DNA of 64,000 nucleotides from Gigaspora margarita (taxonomy: Eukaryota; Glomeromycota; Glomeromycetes; Diversisporales; Gigasporaceae): positions 242,820 to 306,819 of the forward strand of contig WTPW01000438.1 of NCBI GenBank assembly GCA_009809945.1. Reading direction: 5' to 3'. A program made the position numbers and the translations under genes. Below, in pieces: positions 48,905-60,485 of the stretch. Every line of letters starts with the position of its first letter. The first letter of the stretch is position 1. The notes beneath the pieces are model-generated. The model saw only the letters and a program-made list of their open reading frames with translations, ran no database searches and was not told the origin of the DNA.

Positions 48905-49359
48905 TTTTATTTGCACAGCATTATATTAATTTTGATAAATTTGTTTATCTTTATAAACTTTAATAAATTAAAATTAAATACTAAATCTCTACAACATTTA
49001 TTAATAATTTAGAAAAAGAAATTCTAGGCATCTCTAGCTAGAGATATATACTTATATATTTTTGGCCTCTTTAGCCAATCAGAGAACGAATAAATTATAT
49101 GATTAAAAGTTCATGTATTAAACTGATTTCTGATGCAAGATCAAATGCATTGCCAGATCACCAGATCCAAACAGATAAGTATAGATCAATTTTTTTTCAC
49201 TTTTGTTTTTTTTTCTGCTTTTTTTTTTACTTTCTTTGCTTTTTACTAAGTTTTTTTTTTCTTCGTACAGTAGGTTCTTTTCAATTGGGTAAGAAAGCTG
49301 TTTTTTTTGGACCATGTTAATGCCTTTTTAATCTTTGTGTTGTATACACTAACTCTTCT

Positions 49360-50640
49360 TTCTTACAGGTATGGAGTCACGTCATCGTAGAAGTTAGTAT
49401 AAGCTTATTTAAATCTTTGCATTGCTCTTTTTTTTCATATTCATTAACTCTTTTCTTTTCCAGATGTGATTTTGTTGTTGACTCACTATTAAAATTCCTA
49501 TCGTCATTGGAGTCATGTGAGTTATTACTACATTATATTGTTTTCAGTTCTTTTTTTTGATATTCTAACGTCTCTTTTCTTCTAGTATAAGTTCATAATT
49601 GGAGTCTCCAGGTGCGATTTCGTTATTGGAGTCAGTATACTATGCTTTTTTTTGATACTAATGCCTTTTTTTCCACATGAGTTCTTTGTTTGGAGTTACT
49701 GTTCTTTTTCTAGATGAGATTTCATCGTTGGAGTTAGCGCATAGTGCACGAGTTGTTACGTTGCTTTTTTTTGATATTCTAATACCTCTTTTCTTCTAGC
49801 ATAAGTTCATCATTGGAGTCTCCAGGTGTGATTTCATCGTTGGAGTCAGTGTACGATGCTTTTTTTTTTATGATATTACTAATGCTTTTTTTTCTATATA
49901 AGTTCTTTATTTGGAGTTGCCATTCTTCTTTCAGATGAGATTTTATCATTGGATTAGTGCATAGTGCACAAGTTGTTATGTTGCTTTTTTTTGATATTCT
50001 AATGCCTTTTTTCTTCTAATATAAGTTTGTCATTGGAGTCTCTATGTGCGATTTTGTCATTGGAGGCAGTATACAATATTTTTTTTTGATATTACTAACA
50101 CCTTTTTTTCTTTTCCACATGAGTACTTCATTTGGAGTTGCCATTCTTTTTTCAAGTATAAGTTCATTGTTGGAGCCTCCAGGTGTGTTTCATCATTGAG
50201 TCAGTGTACTTTTTTTTTTTGATATTACTAATGCCTTTTTTCTACATGAGTTCTTCATTTGGAGTTGCCATCTTCTTCTAGATAAGATTTCGTCATTGGA
50301 GTCAGTGCATAGTGCACAAGTTGTTATGGTACAGTACTTTATTTTTGTATACGAGTCGTTATATTGTTTTTTTTTTATAATATTATTAACATCTCGAGTC
50401 ATTACATTTTTTTTAATATTACTAATGACTCTTTTCTTCCAATACTATAGTATGAGTTCACCACTGCTGTTTTTTTCTAGGTGTGCTTTCTTTTTTTGGG
50501 TGTAATTTTGTCGTTAGAGTCAGTATACAAATCAGTATGTTTATTTTTTTGATTGGAGTTATCTGAGTGTATTTCTTTGTTAAAGGGTTCAACTCTTTAA
50601 TAAAGTCATCACTGTTATTGGAGTTATTAGAATCATTGTT
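49360..50640. repeat. Higher-order tandem repeat, ~218-bp period
   Basis: ATTGGAGTCTCCAGGTG recurs at 49595, 49811, 50030 and 50170; TTTGGAGTTGCC at 49910, 50129 and 50258; GGAGTCAGTGTAC-type blocks between. Each period holds four sub-blocks with GGAGT plus TTTTTTGATATTCTAATGCC and T-runs. Minus-strand frames (e.g. 50688-50458, rich in Asn/Asp/Ser) come from the repeat; spliced mini-exons are conceivable but unproven. Confidence 0.75.
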
Positions 50641-51215
50641 GTCATTCGATTGATGATATCTTGCGCGTGAAGTTTTTAATTTTACCATAGTACAATTTTG
50701 TAGCTATGCTTTGCTTTAGTTGTTTTTTTTTAATAAATAAATAATTGTATACGAGTTTGTTTGTTACATTCCATTTGCACTATGCTTTTTTTTTATTTAT
50801 TAAAACAATGTAATCGATTTTGAATAAATTAAATGCTGTAATAGTACTATATTTTGCATATCCAATTAGACACAGCTTTGAGCGAAAATATCTCTACAAC
50901 CACCTGACCAAACTTGATAAATTTTTTTTATAAAAAAAATTTTATCGAGTTTGTTCAGATGGTCATGTAGATATTTTGATTTAAAATGTCGATATTATTT
51001 TTTTTTTTTAAGATTCTTAAGTGTGATCTATCCACCTTGTTAGTTCATAGTTTTGGGTTAATAAAGGGAGCCAACCCATCCAACATGATCACGTGATTAT
51101 GTGATCACCAAAATAGTGATTACATGACTTTTGTGCAATTTAATTGGCTGAAAAGCCAGAGATATATAAGTTGCATATCTTTGGCTAGAGATGCCTAGAA
51201 ATGTCCATTTAGAAA

Positions 51216-51870
51216 ATATATTTAACAAAAAAATTTTTAAATCTTGGCTAAAAAACAAAGACCTCATATGAATTACTAAAATAGTAACAATTTTCTATTA
51301 TTGTTGCACAAAGCTTATATCATAAGTTAAAATTTTTATTATATAACTAATTATAATTTTTTAACTATTACTTATTTTAAATCTTTTTTATATAACAAAC
51401 TATTATTTTATAAAATTTATTAATAACATTAAGACTATAGTTGCTTTAAATAGTGTACTACTAGTAGTACATCAAAATTTGCTAAAAGTAACTGTTTAAA
51501 AAAAATTTTTTCTTAACAACTTTATTAATAATATAAAAATAATTCAACCAAGCTATTCTTGTATATTTATCAGATTTTTGTATATAAAAATTATTTAAAT
51601 TTATAATTTTTAGATTTTTAATATATTTTTTTAACTGTACTACTAATAGTACAAAAAGTGAAATGCTAACTATTAACTTAAAAAATTAAATTTTACAGAT
51701 TTATAAAACAAGAAAAGAAAAAAAAAGAGCTTACAGGAATACTTTGATGAAGATTTTAAATATCGGTCAAGTAGCAACCTTCTCCCCTGAGTAAAAGAAG
51801 GAGTATTTTTGCTGAATACGGCTCTGACTGTAAAAGCCAGCGAGCCATTATCCCACATGGAACTTTGAAA
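51216..51870. other. AT-rich, no gene
   Basis: Nothing recognisable; ACTACTAGTAGTAC (51458-51471) and TACTACTAATAGTAC (51639-51653) are short mirrored motifs. Confidence 0.5.
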
Positions 51871-52570
51871 AGAGTAAAAACCAAGTTAAAATTTTGTTAA
51901 TTTTTTGTATATTTTCAAATGTAACTTAGTCAAAAACAAATATTTACTAATTTTAAATAGCAATTATATATAAAATTATACTTTGAACAATTTTGCTTAG
52001 TAGCAAAATATAGTTTATTTTGGCAAAAAGTAAGTTAGCTATATGCTAAAGTTAAAAATTTTTTTTTGTAATATAACCACCTTTTTTGTAAAATAACCTG
52101 TTTTGGGTTTCTAAGTAAACTTGTTTGGCATGTAATTCTACATATATTTAGATCAAAACATGTTTTTTTCAAACCTTTTACTAAGTAAAAAATGGAGTTA
52201 AAGTTAGAAAAAATATTTTTCTAAAAGAAAATTTTTTTTTAAGTTTAACCCTATTTTTTACTTAGTAAAAGTTTGAGAAAATGTGGTTTGATCTAAATAT
52301 AAATAGAATTACATATCAAAAAGTTTACTAAGAAGCTCAAAGCAAATTATCTTGATAAAAAAGATGTTTATATTACAAAACAAAACCTTTTAACTTTAGT
52401 ATATAGTTAACTTACTTTTTTGTCAAGATCTATATTTTACTACTAAATAAAGTTGTTTAAAGTATAATTTTATATATAATTGCTATTTTAAAATTAGTAA
52501 ATATTTGTTTTTAACAAAGTTATATTTTGAAAATTTACAAAATTAACAAAATTTTTAATTGGTTTTAAGC
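51871..52570. mobile_element. ~700-bp palindromic MITE
   Basis: Two ~340-bp arms, centred near 52216-52222 (TTAGAAAAAATATTTTTCTAA). Arms share AACAAATATTTACTAATTTT, TATATATAAAATTATACTTT, TTGATCTAAATAT and TTACTAAGTAAAA. No TSD identified. Confidence 0.8.
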
Positions 52571-52924
52571 TCAATTTTTTCTATATTTGTAAAATTTAAT
52601 TTTAAATTAATTTGTTAAGCTAAATAGAATCTTTAGCTCAAAGTTTATAGTTTATTACTATGTTTTTTTAAAATTTTAATTATAGAAGGCAATTGTATTT
52701 ATTTTAAGGAACATGTTCTATATCTAATATATTTATTGTTTAAATAATAAATATTCTATAAAAATCTATTTGCTTATTAAAAAGTTTTATTAATAGAAAC
52801 TTTAATCTGACCACTATACTCCTATTTCTTTTATATATTGAAACTTTTACTATAATATTTTTTTAAATTTTTTTAAATTTAAGATAAATAGAAATATTAT
52901 AGCCAAATAAAGTATTGTGGCCAG

Positions 52925-53048
52925 GTGGTATATCTTGTAATTTAGTAATTAGAATTAGATAAATTTTATATCATTTAATTTGTCTTATCAAAACAAATTA
53001 AATAATCTAAAATTTATTCAATTCTGATTACTAGATCACAAGATATTA
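52925..53048. repeat. Hairpin repeat ATATCTTGTAAT, copy 2
   Basis: TATATCTTGTAATTTAGTAA and TACTAGATCACAAGATATTA arms; partner of 46815-46945. Confidence 0.7.
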
Positions 53049-53210
53049 ACAATTATACAAAATATAAATTTTCACACATATTTGAATTAATTATTGTTTT
53101 TTTTTTATATCAAAGTTTCTGCTATAGAATAGGTTGTTATTCAAGCCTGTAGATCAAGGGGTTCTCTTTGGCACTCTAATATTTGTTATATAGATGAGGA
53201 TACAACTAGC

Positions 53211-53477
53211 TAGTGTTGTATGTTTTGGCTGTCTATAGCCTTTTTTGGCTTGTTTACATCCAAAATTGTCCAAATGTCCAAGATTGTTCAAAGCTTGTCC
53301 AGGCTTTAATAATTAATAAACCTATTTAAAAAATTTATAACTATATATTTTTTAGGTGCTGAACACATTCCAGTTAAAATTAAAATAATAAAATTTTAAG
53401 TAAGTTTACTTTATTTAATTATCAAAATTGTTCAAAATTGTCCAAATCATTTCCAAAACTGTCCCGTGACAACACTA
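53211..53477. mobile_element. 267-bp hAT-type MITE, 8-bp TSD
   Basis: Ends TAGTGTTGTATGTTTTGG and, inverted, TAGTGTTGTCACGGGACAG. Direct repeat CAACTAGC at 53203-53210 and 53478-53485; the same octamer stands uninterrupted (complement GCTAGTTG) in SINE2 near 56714. Confidence 0.9.
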
Positions 53478-53543
53478 CAACTAGCCATATATACAACTAT
53501 TGGTTGTCTAATTTAAATAGTCTTTATACTAATTACTATATCT

Positions 53544-54015
53544 GTAGGGTAAGGGCATGGGGTTCATGGGCATGCCTCCCTTGTGCATGCTCCTGGGCAT
53601 GCCTCTAGGCATGCCTTTAAGACCAAAAGGCATGCCCATGTCATATAACTAAATATCTATACTATTAATTTATTAATGAATTTGAATAATAAAAAATCTT
53701 TATACACTCACTTAAATAAAATAAACTCAAATGAATAAGTATAAAAATAGCTATTTTACTAAAATGTGAAATAATTAGATACAATGTTTGAATATGCAAA
53801 GCATTACTTATTATACTGCTCACAAGTTATACATAATAGTAAATTTGATGGCCACACTAATCAATTTCGAAGTGAAGATAATGATCACATATTTTATTGT
53901 TTTTTGATTGGTTGAATATATTGATAGAGCATGCCCAGGCACGAAGAGCATGCCTCTAGTTCAAGGTATGCCCAGGAGGGCATGCCTAAAAAATTATCTG
54001 TGCCCCTCACCCTAC
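53544..54015. mobile_element. 472-bp MITE rich in GGCATGCC
   Basis: Ends GTAGGGTAAGGGCATGG and, inverted, GTAGGGTGAGGGGCACAG. Direct repeat ATATCT at 53538-53543 and 54016-54021. GGCATGCC-type motifs recur in both arms. The 88- and 69-codon frames across its right end are spurious. Confidence 0.8.
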
Positions 54016-54443
54016 ATATCTGCAACCCAATGGGTTATTTATTTAAACCCTCTGGTTCCTGCTCCTTTGCCAATCCTACTTGTATTACTAGTACAGTTCT
54101 CCAATATATTAATCAGTCAAGGTCAGTCCCATATACTTAATAAATATTTTTTTAGAACTCTTTTATCCTTATAGGACACTTTGTAGAGCAGTTCCTGTCC
54201 CATACAGGTATTATCTATACTTTAGTAATGATGTATTCACTGAGGCTTATACTTGGAGTTATAGCGAACCTGTACCACTACTATTATCTACTTCTGCCCT
54301 TGTAAGGTTCATTCTGATTCTAGCACTTGCCTTACTATCCTACTAGTTCTTTTACTAACTTTTCAAACCAGTTAGCCCAAAAGGGTCGATTTACCTTGCA
54401 TTAGGTGCCACTATAGTTCTTTCTTCTCTTGTAACTACTTTTA

Positions 54444-55095
54444 TCCCTTAGATTGTAGTAGGACACAGACAAATTTGCCTGCGTTTTTGCACTTTTTTTG
54501 CTCTGATTTACTTTTTTTAAATATCAAAATAATTAAATAAAACTTTGTACAATTATATTTAAAAATAAGGATTACTTTTTTGCAAAATTAGTTTTTATTT
54601 TGTAAGAAAAAATTTTAAGTTATATATAAGCTAAAAATAGATATCTTTAAAAATCAATTTTTTTAAAAATTTTATCACAATTTCTCTGTAATCTTATTTA
54701 GTTTCAGTTTTAAAGCAATAGTTCTTAAGACAATATTGTAGTTTATATAAAGGATGATAACTTTTATTATTGCAACTTTAATGATTAATTTGTAAAAATT
54801 AAGACTTGTATTAGAAGTAAAAGTTTTTTTTATAGACGGGAACATATAAAATTTAAGAAAATCTGAAGAAAAATTTTAATAGTAAAAATGCTAATACAAG
54901 AACTTTAAACTTTGTTTATACTAAAGTTTTATAATAATTTTAAAAACTTTTATAACAAAGTTACTAAAACAAAACTCAAAGAATATTTTTTACTTAGAAA
55001 AGGTATAGCTAAAATCAATATTTAAAATTTTATTAAAATTTTATTAAAATTTTTAAAATATGCAGGCAAATTTGCCTGTGTTACAATCTAAGGGA
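54444..55095. mobile_element. 652-bp TIR element, TA target, TCCCTTAGATTGTA ends
   Basis: Left TCCCTTAGATTGTAGTAGGA then CACAGACAAATTTGCCTG; right inverted TCCCTTAGATTGTAACACAG then GCAAATTTGCCTG. TA on both sides (54442-54443, 55096-55097). No coding. Terminal pattern close to the piggyBac-bearing element at 60000-63394. Confidence 0.82.
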
Positions 55096-55382
55096 TAGCA
55101 TAGCTTCTTTATTTCTAGTATGACTCCAGTGGCCAGGTTAGTAGACCTCTGTTTCTAAGAGTCTATTTTATCTAGTATTCTGGCTTGTTTCTGATATTTT
55201 ATTTATTGGTAGCACCATTAAAGATCTTTGTTACCTCTTTATTTAGAACTTGCCAAATAGGTTTCTATTTCTTTGGTCCCTTGGATTTGTCTGTATAATG
55301 ATACAAAATATATCTAAGAGCTCCTATTATAAATAGTGAACCAAGGTTACAGATAATATACCAACTATACATGGTACAAAAT

Positions 55383-55612
55383 TATTTTGGGTTTCAAGAC
55401 CTGAAATTAAAAATTTTTTCCAAAATTGTTTTTGACCTATTTTACTTAAAACCCAAAATTTTTTGATTTTTTTTTTGAATGGACAAATTATAAGGAATAT
55501 AAATATATAAATTTTATTTGCTCTTCCTTATAAAAATTTTAATTTATTTTACAAAACCCAAAATAGGCATTTTTCAAAAATCAATTTAAGTGGTATCTAT
55601 GATACCAACTGA
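55383..55612 (-). repeat. Repeat family B, copy 2
   Basis: Reverse complement of 37225-37445; also ends next to GATACCACTTAAATTGATT. Confidence 0.7.
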
Positions 55613-55760
55613 TTAATGAGACAATAGTTATTATAATACAGATCTTATTTTTCAAAGTATTACTAATAGGGTTTAACCCTATATCTACTACTTGGAAATA
55701 ACAATTTACTAACTTCTCTAAGTACTATTAAATATATATATAATATTTATTAATTAATAA

Positions 55761-56023
55761 CTTTTGATCTACTGGTCTATTTGGATAATTTTACTATTAA
55801 AAATAACCATCTTAATGAGTTAATTCTAACAAGCATAAAATCATCAAAATCCAATTACTGAGTCCTAAAATTGATATAAATTTATATTATTTTATAAATT
55901 ATATTAGTAAATTTGCAAAATTTTAAATTTAAACTTTAATATTCTTGGGATTTGAATCCTGTAATTGGATTTAACATCTTACTAAGATGGTCATTTTGGT
56001 AGTAAAATTATTAGATCAAAATT
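55761..56023. repeat. Palindrome C, degenerate copy
   Basis: GATCTACTGGTCTATTTGGA, CTAACAAGCATAAAATCATC and the inverse arms, CpG lost. Confidence 0.65.
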
Positions 56024-56184
56024 ATTCACGATAAATATTGGTTATAATACCCCTACTCCTCTAAAATTTATCTTTTATATTCTATTTGTGTATGAATTAT
56101 CTATAACTTTATACTAAAAAATTTGAGTATAACCTTTGTATAATGATAATATTTAGACTAACAATATAAATAATTATATTAAAG

Positions 56185-56801
56185 ACCTCAGGTCCGATAG
56201 CATAGCAGTTATGCTCTGAGGTCGCAAATCGAAAGATTGCTGGTTCAAGTCCAGTGGACGACGAATGCAAATTTTAATAATTGGTATAACAAACTCTGCA
56301 AGACAGAACTTGTTAGTTTGGATCTATTATTTGGGTAACTGAAGTCACGAGACATAGTGAAGATCATGTCATGAACTCCTGGTAGCATTTTCTGGCAGAC
56401 CTTGGCCCTTTTGAGGTTAGTTGAGTACGGAAGTCCGGGGTTAAAACTTGGACAAAATAAGACTAGTAGGACTTATGTCCTACCTAGCCAACATTAGGCC
56501 ATGGATAAAGTAGTCTGAGTCGAACATTCTCAAAAAAGGGTTGGGCCCTATAATATCTGTATATATATAAGTAGTACATAGGGTAGTAACAGGAGGATCG
56601 TGAACCAGAGGGTTTAAATAGGCAACTTCCGTAGTTGGGTTGTAGGTATGGCAGCTAGTGTGGAACCTTAGGGTGGACCACTTAAATTAGGCACCAAAAG
56701 TGCACGTGTGGCTAGTTGTATCCTTATTTATGTAACAAATGTTATGTCTTAATAACTTAATAAAGAATCGAGACAAGGTCTTAGTTGTAAACTGAAAAAA
56801 A
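56185..56801 (+). mobile_element. tRNA-derived SINE (SINE2), 16-bp TSD
   Basis: Direct repeats AATAATTATATTAAAG at 56169-56184 and 56802-56817. The head GGTCCGATAGCATAGCAGTT looks like a tRNA (A box 56198-56209; perfect B box GGTTCAAGTCC, 56242-56252; GGTCC can pair with GGAC near 56257). A short poly(A) ends it. CpG well kept: the youngest SINE in the window. Not called as a functional tRNA gene because the acceptor pairing is poor and it continues into a SINE body. Confidence 0.92.
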
Positions 56802-56995
56802 AATAATTATATTAAAGTATAGTATCTATTTTATACTGCAATATGATTGGGCAATATAATTTGTATAATATATATATGCAAATAGGTTATACAAAAGCTT
56901 ATTGTACTATTTTTGCAAAAATAATTTTTGTTACATACTACTAATATTGTGTAATAATACACAAATTCTATTTTAATAACTTTTTAGTTTTGAAT

Positions 56996-57192
56996 CCAAG
57001 TTGGGTTATTGAACCAAAACTGGGTTTATTTGAACCAAATCAGGTACATTTAAACTAAAATTAGGTTTATTTGAGCCAAATTAAGTTTATTTGAACCAAA
57101 ATAGGGTTATTTAAACCAAAAATGAGTTTATTTGAACCATGTAAGGGTTTATTTGAACCAAGAACAGGGTTATTTGAACCAAGCCTGGGTTT
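56996..57192 (+). repeat. ~24-bp tandem repeat (GGGTTTATTTGAACCAAA)
   Basis: About eight imperfect units, e.g. CTGGGTTTATTTGAACCAAA, each containing an inverted GGTT..AACC pair. Confidence 0.85.
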
Positions 57193-57732
57193 ACTATATA
57201 TTTTTTAAAATAAGCTACTTCTAAAAGAAGCTATCTCCCTTATTTTTTAAAAATTTTTAAAGAAATTGTTAGCAGTTGCTATATATAAAAGTCTAAAGTT
57301 TACTAAGTAAACCTCAAAATGCTATTAAATAAAGTTGTTTATAACAATAAAATATACTTATAAAAAAATTGAAGGCATTTGGACAATTTTTAATTAGTAC
57401 ATTTTTCAATTTTTTAAAAAATTTAACAATTCAAAAATAAGCTATTTTCATGTTTTTTGTGTAACTTTTGATCAAAAAAGGTAACTTATTTTTAGAAACA
57501 TATAGTATTTGAACCAATTATAGGTTTATTTAATATTATTCAAAAAAAAACTAAAAAAAGTGTGTTATTAACCCATACTTATATAATAATTATAAAAATT
57601 TTACTATATATTTATTTTTAATTTAAAATTATATTTAAAATTTTATAAGTTTATTTCTGTGCATTAGTGCATGGGTTTACAGCTAGTTTATATTTAAAAA
57701 TATATATAATAAAAGATTTTTTATAGCATATC

Positions 57733-57986
57733 CACGGATTTACAAAATTTATACAGTATTTGGTCTATCACTAGTCTATTATGCATTTTTTTGTTTATTT
57801 TATTGGCCCATATTGCAGATATAACTGTTTATAGCTACCAAATTGTTGATCAACATCAAACCTATTGACACATAGTGCATCAATGGGTTTAACATTGTAA
57901 TCTGCAATATGGGCCAATAAGAATAAACAAAAAATGTGTAATAGACTAGTGATAGACCAAATACTGTATAAATTTTGCAAATCTCC
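57733..57986. mobile_element. ~254-bp palindromic MITE
   Basis: Arms of ~90 bp: TTTATACAGTATTTGGTCTA, TATTGGCCCATATTGCAGAT and their inverses; unique centre with CAACATCAAACCTATTGACA. A 61-codon frame on the minus strand is a by-product. Confidence 0.82.
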
Positions 57987-58209
57987 AGATAAGGAATTTA
58001 TTTTTTATTAAGCATAATTGTATAAAAATCTATGTGTTTTTAAAAACTTCTATTAGTAGAAACTTTAACTTAGCCATAATATTTCATTTATTTTATATCA
58101 GATATGTTCCTGTTTATAAAAAAATATGTATTTCTAATATTTACAAGTAAATTTTTAAAGTGCAATAATGAACATTATAATTCTTTATATAAACTATAAT
58201 ATTGTATTA

Positions 58210-58462
58210 AAAATTATATTTTTAAACCAATATTTAAAAAAATTGTAAATTATTTTTTAGTTAAAAAATTTTTTAAATTTATATTTTTAGCTTATAAGCA
58301 ATATAAACTTTTTGTCTTATAATATAAATACAAATAATACAAAAAATAATATTTATTTTTAAATATTATAATGCTAAATTTTATTTAAATATTTTAAATA
58401 ATTAAAAATATAGATTAGTAGTATATTTATAGTAATTATGCAGGCTAACTTGCTTACAAACC
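58210..58462 (+). repeat. AT-rich repeat, second copy of 37495-37740
   Basis: TTAGCTTATAAGCAATATAA, TAAATTTTATTTAAATATTT, and GCAGGCTAACTTGCTTAC at the end. Confidence 0.6.
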
Positions 58463-58479
58463 TTTACAAATTAAGAAAT

Positions 58480-58899
58480 AAAGGCAGAAGTAAATAACAG
58501 TAGCAGTTTAAAAGTAATTTCTAACTGCAAGTATTAGTTAATAACATTGCACAAGTTACTGAAGACTATATAATTACATAAGTAGAACATAAACTATTAT
58601 AGCAAGATTTTCTGTAAGGTAAAGTAGCTCTAAAGCTGTATAAGTATTAAGAATAAGTCTGCTAATTCCAAATATTTAAAAAAAAAGTAAGTAAAAATAG
58701 TAGACAAAGTATCAACCAAAGGATTTAAATAGGCAATTTCTGTAGTTGTATTGCAGATATAGCAGTTAGTATAGAACCTTTAGATATACAACTTAAATTA
58801 GGCATGTATGACTAGTTGTATACTCATCTATGTAACAAATTTCATATAATATTCAATAAAATCTAGCAGCCAAGCAGGATAGTATAGTTAAAAAAAAAA
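58480..58899 (+). mobile_element. Degenerate SINE2 copy
   Basis: Tail part is clear: GGATTTAAATAGGCAATTTC, GTAGTTGTATTGCAGATATA, ATGACTAGTTGTATACTCAT, then a poly(A) run (58889-58899). The 5' part is diverged and no tRNA head is seen. Confidence 0.7.
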
Positions 58900-58924
58900 A
58901 TCAAATAATATATTATATTTTTCA

Positions 58925-59997
58925 TTATAACTTTGCATTCACTAAGCTAATTAGATATTTTAACTACAAATAGATATATTTATTAAGCTTTATAACTTTT
59001 AATTAATTAGCTTGGATTATTAATTTAAAAAAAAAATTACTTACTATTAGACTCTTATTAGATTTAGCAAATAGTAAAATTACAAGAATTTTTGCTCAAA
59101 ATAATAATATAAAAATTGTATTACTTTTTTAAATTAGTACATAATTAAAATAATTAAATATTAAGTATTATAATAAAAAATAAATAAATAAAAATAAAAA
59201 TTAAATAAATACAAAATAAAAAATTGGAAAAAAAATGAAAATAGAATAATAAAAAATTAAAAATAAATAGTAAAAGAATTAAAATTTAAAAAATCATTTA
59301 AATAGGCTTTTGTGCACTTTGCACTTTTTAATATATTAATAACTAATTTATTTAAAGTAAATTAAGTTTAAATTAAATTAAAATTAGTACAAAAATTGCA
59401 AAAGATTATTTTTTGTAAAATTTTTTTTAAACTCCTAACCATATTAGTTGAAAAATCTATTTTATTTTGATTAGGACCATGTTATTAAATATTTAATTAT
59501 TTTTTATTAGAGGCCTACTTCCTCTTCCCTTCTCTAATATATAAATAGTCAGGTTCTTTATATATAATTTCAACTTTTTTACTCCCTTCTTCCTAAAAAT
59601 CACCTAATTTTTAACACTCCCTTACTATTTATATACAACAATAAATTTAACAATTGCTTAATATATTTTTATTTACAGGATAGAATTTTATATTGTTTAT
59701 TTGTGATATAAATCTTTTTTAACCAACTTTTTTTTCTTTCTTAAATTTAGAACCTATAAGTAGAGGCTGCAGTTCTTTTATAATGCAATTTTTCTATATA
59801 AATTGTTTTGCAAGCTCTGGAATTGAACTATTTTTCTATCTTTTGTTTGTGTACTATATCCAAATTTTGTATATTATATTTATATATAACCAGATATTAT
59901 TACTATATATAAAATTGTAAAATTTATATTAAATGCAATTATTCTCTCTTCTATTGACAAAAGTATGTTTTGATCTATTTTGAGGAAATTGTAAGCA
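58925..59997. other. Family A end fragment, then AT-rich sequence without gene
   Basis: 58960-59080 (AAGCTTTATAACTTTTAATT, TTAGACTCTTATTAGATTTA) resembles 45930-46060. From 59090 on only A/T-rich low-complexity sequence is seen. Confidence 0.5.
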
Positions 59998-60485
59998 TAT
60001 CCCTTAAACTGTCAGTTTTAGCGCCCAAATTTGCACGCTAAAAATAAACAAGAAAAAATTTTTTTTAAAATTTTTTTTTTTATATAGAAATTTAATTCAA
60101 CACAATTAGAATGATCTTCAGAACCTAAAGTCATGCGAGCATACTTTAAAACTGCAGTGTAACATATAACATAAGACCAAAAAAATAATACAAGTTCGGA
60201 TCAAATAAATTATTTTACACTGCAGTAGTGAAATTTTTTATACAATCTGGATTTTTGGACCACCCAGGTTAACCAGACCCCCAATTATATAGTACGATTT
60301 GTAAAATGGCATATGCCACATTTGGTGTTTTTTTTTTGTGCCAGGTTAATATTGAGCATATGTTTGTTGATCGAACATATTTTAGTGTGATCGAATTTCG
60401 ATCATACTAAAAAAAAAAAGGTTTAACTATGTATTTTAAAAACACAAGAATAAGGTTATTAAAGCCTTGTATTATTTGCATATAT

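Larger units (their letters stand above)
47910..52723. mobile_element. Large inverted-repeat structure, 4.8 kb
   Basis: 47910-48020 and 52600-52723 are inverted copies (TAAGCTAAATAG, ATCTTTAGCT, AAGTTTATAG, AACATGT/GACATGT blocks). A second, inner inverted pair is 49015-49085 / 51140-51215 (TTCTAGGCATCTCTAGC, TTAGCCAATC). No coding region inside; it may be one element with ~120-bp TIRs carrying nested ones. Confidence 0.5.
53150..55378 (-). mobile_element. SINE broken by three insertions
   Basis: After removing 53211-53477, 53544-54015 and 54444-55095 (with one TSD copy each), about 0.8 kb reads continuously on the minus strand. Its 5' part matches SINE1 (e.g. AACCTATTTGGCAAGTTCTA; GTGGCACCTAATGC; GAACCTTACAAGGGCA). 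Its 3' part matches 56560-56730 of SINE2 (AACCAGAGGGTTTAAATA; TGGCTAGTTGTATCC). The tRNA head is not visible and its 5' edge meets repeat B. Confidence 0.82.

Noticed and set aside
56191..56263. Functional tRNA gene
   Set aside because: A and B boxes are good but acceptor pairing is poor and the sequence continues into a SINE with poly(A) and TSD.
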